From Streptomyces sp. RB17 (GTDB lineage: Bacteria; Actinomycetota; Actinomycetes; Streptomycetales; Streptomycetaceae), in contig NZ_WEGL01000011.1 in assembly GCF_009604455.1 (NCBI RefSeq), positions 1-64,000 of the forward strand: a stretch of 64,000 nucleotides of DNA. The letters run 5' to 3'. Below the pieces are notes generated by a model. That model was given only the letters and a program-made list of their open reading frames with translations. It was not told the origin of the DNA and did no database searches. Position 1 is the stretch's first letter; every line of letters starts with the position of its first letter. Positions 61,751 through 64,000 of this stretch are shown here, piece after piece. The position numbers and the translations under genes were made by a program.

Positions 61751-63040
61751 GTGAGTGAGACACCCCCGAACACCCTGCAATACCGCTTTGACGGGCCAGA
61801 AGACGCTCCGGTCCTGATCTTGGGTCCCTCACTGGGTACCACATGGCACATGTGGGACCGCCAGGTGCCGGAGCTGACCAGGCAGTGGCGGGTCCTGCGG
61901 TTCGACCTGCCCGGGCACGGCGGTGCCCCGGCCCGCCCGGCCGGGTCCGTCGCCGAGCTGGCCGGCCGGCTGCTGGCCATGCTGGACTCGCTCGGCGTGC
62001 AGCGGTTCGGCTACGCGGGCTGTGCGCTCGGCGGTGCCCTCGGCATCGAGCTGGCCCTGCGCCACCCCGAGCGGCTCACCTCGCTGGCGCTGGTCGCGGC
62101 CTCGCCCCGGTTCGGCACCGCCGACGAGTTCCGCCAGCGCGGGGTGATCGTCCGTACCAACGGGCTCGACCCGATCGCCCGCACCTCGCCCGAGCGCTGG
62201 TTCACCGGCTCCTTCGCCACGGCCCAGCCGGCGATCACCGAGTGGGCGGTGCAGATGGTCCGCACCACCGACCCGGGCTGCTACATCGCCGCGTGCGAGG
62301 CGCTCGCCGCGTTCGACGTGCGGACCGAGCTGGGCCGGGTCGGCGTGCCGACGCTCGTGCTCGTCGGCTCCGACGACCAGGTCACCGGGCCCGCCGAGGC
62401 CCGCACCCTGGTCGCCGGCATTCCGGACGCCCGGCTCGCGGTCGTCCCCGGCGCCTCCCACCTGGTCCCGGTCGAGCAGCCGGCGGCCGTCACCGACCTG
62501 CTGGTGCACCACTTCTCCACCGCCTGGCAGCAGCCGTACGACACCGGCCAGACGGTCCTGCCGGCGGCCCTGGCCGTCCCGCTCCCGGCCGTGCCGCCGC
62601 AGGCCGCGCCGGTCGCCGCGATAGCCCCGGCCGCCGTGCCGGCGCGGCCGGCCGCGCAGACCGACCGGTACGGGACCGGGCTCAAGATCCGCCGGGAGGT
62701 GCTCGGCGACGCGCACGTGGACCGGGCGCTGGCCGACGCCGACGGTTTCTCCGGGGAGTTCGAGGAGTTCATCACCCGTTACGCCTGGGGTGAGATCTGG
62801 GACCGGCCGGGTCTGGACCGCCGTACCCGCAGCTGCGTCACGCTGACCGCGCTGGTCGCGGGCGGCCATCTGGAGGAGCTGGCCGTCCACACGCGGGCCG
62901 CCCTGCGCAACGGGCTCACCCCGGACGAGATCAAGGAGGTGCTGCTGCAGGCGGCCGTGTACTGCGGGGTGCCGGCCGCGCACAGCGCGCTCCGGGTGGC
63001 CCGGCAGGTCGTCCAGGAGGAGACCACGCCCGCCGAGTGA
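61751..63040 (+). CDS. pcaL: PcaL: 3-oxoadipate enol-lactonase / 4-carboxymuconolactone decarboxylase fusion
   Basis: A 429-residue fusion. Residues 1-260 are an alpha/beta hydrolase (PcaD part): HGG-type loop in DLPGHGGAPARP and catalytic His in PGASHLVPVEQP. After an Ala/Pro linker, residues about 305-425 are the decarboxylase (PcaC part): RTRSCVTLTALVAGGHLEEL, AVHTRAALRNGLTPDEIKEV and QAAVYCGVPAAHSAL. Together they convert 4-carboxymuconolactone to 3-oxoadipate in protocatechuate breakdown. The usual nucleophile motif G-x-S-x-G reads G-C-A-L-G, with Ala at residue 92. Other pca genes are absent from the window, and IS110 sits directly upstream. Confidence 0.9.
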   Translation: MSETPPNTLQYRFDGPEDAPVLILGPSLGTTWHMWDRQVPELTRQWRVLRFDLPGHGGAPARPAGSVAELAGRLLAMLDSLGVQRFGYAGCALGGALGIELALRHPERLTSLALVAASPRFGTADEFRQRGVIVRTNGLDPIARTSPERWFTGSFATAQPAITEWAVQMVRTTDPGCYIAACEALAAFDVRTELGRVGVPTLVLVGSDDQVTGPAEARTLVAGIPDARLAVVPGASHLVPVEQPAAVTDLLVHHFSTAWQQPYDTGQTVLPAALAVPLPAVPPQAAPVAAIAPAAVPARPAAQTDRYGTGLKIRREVLGDAHVDRALADADGFSGEFEEFITRYAWGEIWDRPGLDRRTRSCVTLTALVAGGHLEELAVHTRAALRNGLTPDEIKEVLLQAAVYCGVPAAHSALRVARQVVQEETTPAE

Positions 63041-63091
63041 GCCGTGCCGCCTCGCGCACGGCGGGCCGCCGTTTCGGCAGGATGGTGTGTC

Positions 63092-63727
63092 ATGAAGCTC
63101 ACGAAGAAGTCCCACGCCTGTGTCCGCCTCGACAAGGGCGGTCAGACGCTCGTCATCGACCCCGGCGGGTTCAGCGAGGAGGACGCCGCGCTCGGTGCCG
63201 ACGCCATCCTGATCACGCACGAGCACCCGGACCACTTCGACGAGTTCCGGCTCCGGGCCGCCATGGAGAACAACCCCGCGGCCCGGATCTGGACGCTGAA
63301 GTCCGTCGCCGAACGGATCACGGCGGCCTTCCCGGGCCGGGTGCACACCGTCGGCCACGGCGACACCTTCACCGCGGCCGGCTTCGAGGTGCAGGTCCAC
63401 GGCGAACTGCACGCAGTGATCCACCCGGACATCCCGCGGATCACCAACGTCGGCTATCTGATCGACGGCGGCAGGGTCTTCCACCCCGGCGACGCCCTCA
63501 CCGTCCCCAGCCACCCGGTGGAGACGCTGATGCTGCCGGTGATGGCCCCCTGGAACAAGATCTCCGAGGTCATCGACTACGTCCGCGAGGTGCGGCCGCA
63601 GCGCGCCTACGATGTCCACGACGCCCTGCTGACGGACCTGGCCCGGCCGATCTACGACCGCCAGATCGGCGCCCTGGGCGGCACGGACCACCAGCGGCTG
63701 ACCCCGGGGGCGTCGGCGGAGGTCTGA
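63092..63727 (+). CDS. MBL-fold metallo-hydrolase (UlaG-like)
   Basis: A 211-residue beta-lactamase-fold hydrolase. It begins MKLTKKSHACVRLDKGGQTL, has metal ligands in ILITHEHPDHFDEF (HxHxDH), then NVGYLIDGGRVFHPGDAL with the Asp ligand, and ends with RAYDVHDALLTDLARP. The UlaG/YycJ-like family includes hydrolases of unknown substrate in actinobacteria. The start at ATG 63092 gives the family N-terminus. Confidence 0.85.
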   Translation: MKLTKKSHACVRLDKGGQTLVIDPGGFSEEDAALGADAILITHEHPDHFDEFRLRAAMENNPAARIWTLKSVAERITAAFPGRVHTVGHGDTFTAAGFEVQVHGELHAVIHPDIPRITNVGYLIDGGRVFHPGDALTVPSHPVETLMLPVMAPWNKISEVIDYVREVRPQRAYDVHDALLTDLARPIYDRQIGALGGTDHQRLTPGASAEV

Positions 63728-63762
63728 GTCCGTTGTCAGTGGCTCCGGGTAGGTTGTCAGGC

Positions 63763-64000
63763 ATGCGCATCGCTACCTGGAACGTGAACTCGATCACCGC
63801 CCGCCTCCCGAGGCTGCTGGCCTGGCTGGAGAGCAGCGGCACCGACGTGCTGTGCCTGCAGGAGGCCAAGGTCGCCGAGGAGCAGTTCCCGTCCGACCAG
63901 CTGCGCGAGCTGGGCTACGAGTCGGCGGTCCACGCCACCGGCCGGTGGAACGGAGTGGCGGTGCTCTCCCGGGTCGGCATCGAGGACGTCGTCAAGGGCC
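63763..64000 (+). CDS. xth: exodeoxyribonuclease III, 5' part
   Basis: The first 79 residues of a gene that runs off the window. It begins MRIATWNVNSITARLPRLLA, with the metal-binding Asn, and continues DVLCLQEAKVAEEQFP, with the metal-binding Glu, and RWNGVAVLSRVGIEDVV. This is the exonuclease III/AP endonuclease fold, acting in base-excision repair. Confidence 0.92.
   Translation, partial: MRIATWNVNSITARLPRLLAWLESSGTDVLCLQEAKVAEEQFPSDQLRELGYESAVHATGRWNGVAVLSRVGIEDVVKG

Noticed and set aside
1..64000. CRISPR arrays, tRNA or rRNA genes
   Set aside because: I saw no evenly spaced repeat-spacer pattern, no tRNA cloverleaf and no rRNA-like stretch while reading the window.

Overview
The window is high-GC actinobacterial DNA, almost certainly from a Streptomyces chromosome. 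Signs of this are the strong GC bias at third codon positions, many GTG starts, ATGA start/stop overlaps between genes, a PadR/DUF1048 cassette, an SAV_915-type small protein, a fused pcaL, and transposases that carry the rare TTA codon.

Positions 1-15.9 kb look like ordinary chromosome: a PadR/DUF1048 cassette, a histidine phosphatase, and a potassium region. The potassium region holds a wrecked TrkA/RCK-like gene beside an IS5 scrap, an APC permease, and a complete kdp locus (small membrane ORF, kdpF, A, B, C, then kdpE before kdpD). A universal stress protein, an SAV_915-like protein and a lysA-type decarboxylase follow. CGTCA half-sites at 11-bp spacing recur in four intergenic regions here and look like a KdpE (OmpR-family) operator.

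From about 16 to 61.7 kb the DNA is accessory and scarred. Three related but clearly diverged IS110-family elements sit at 17.7, 33.4 and 60.4 kb. The first and third end at the same base of the same sequence, the 5' end of pcaL: the real pcaL follows copy 3, and a 127-bp near-perfect piece of it follows copy 1. Between them lie a pseudogene graveyard (19.2-20.6 kb), a catabolism-like cluster (20.7-30.1 kb), a Ser/Thr kinase, a broken helicase and a polyketide cluster (35-60 kb). The catabolic cluster has two alpha/beta hydrolases, an FAD monooxygenase, an amidohydrolase, an esterase, a ferric-reductase-like flavoprotein and two TetR regulators. Four of its promoters share one palindromic operator.

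The polyketide cluster is the most striking content. Two giant single-module synthases each have the order KS-AT-DH-C-methyltransferase-ER-KR-ACP, as in fungal highly reducing iterative synthases. Neither has a thioesterase. They are accompanied by a reductase resembling thioester reductases, an SDR, an ABC exporter, an MMPL-type exporter and a 466-residue protein I cannot place. Scraps of a third synthase and of a second ABC exporter show that the cluster was once larger. The simplest reading is a reduced, methyl-branched chain that is released reductively and exported.

The right end (61.7-64 kb) returns to core genes: pcaL, an MBL-fold hydrolase and the start of an exodeoxyribonuclease III gene.
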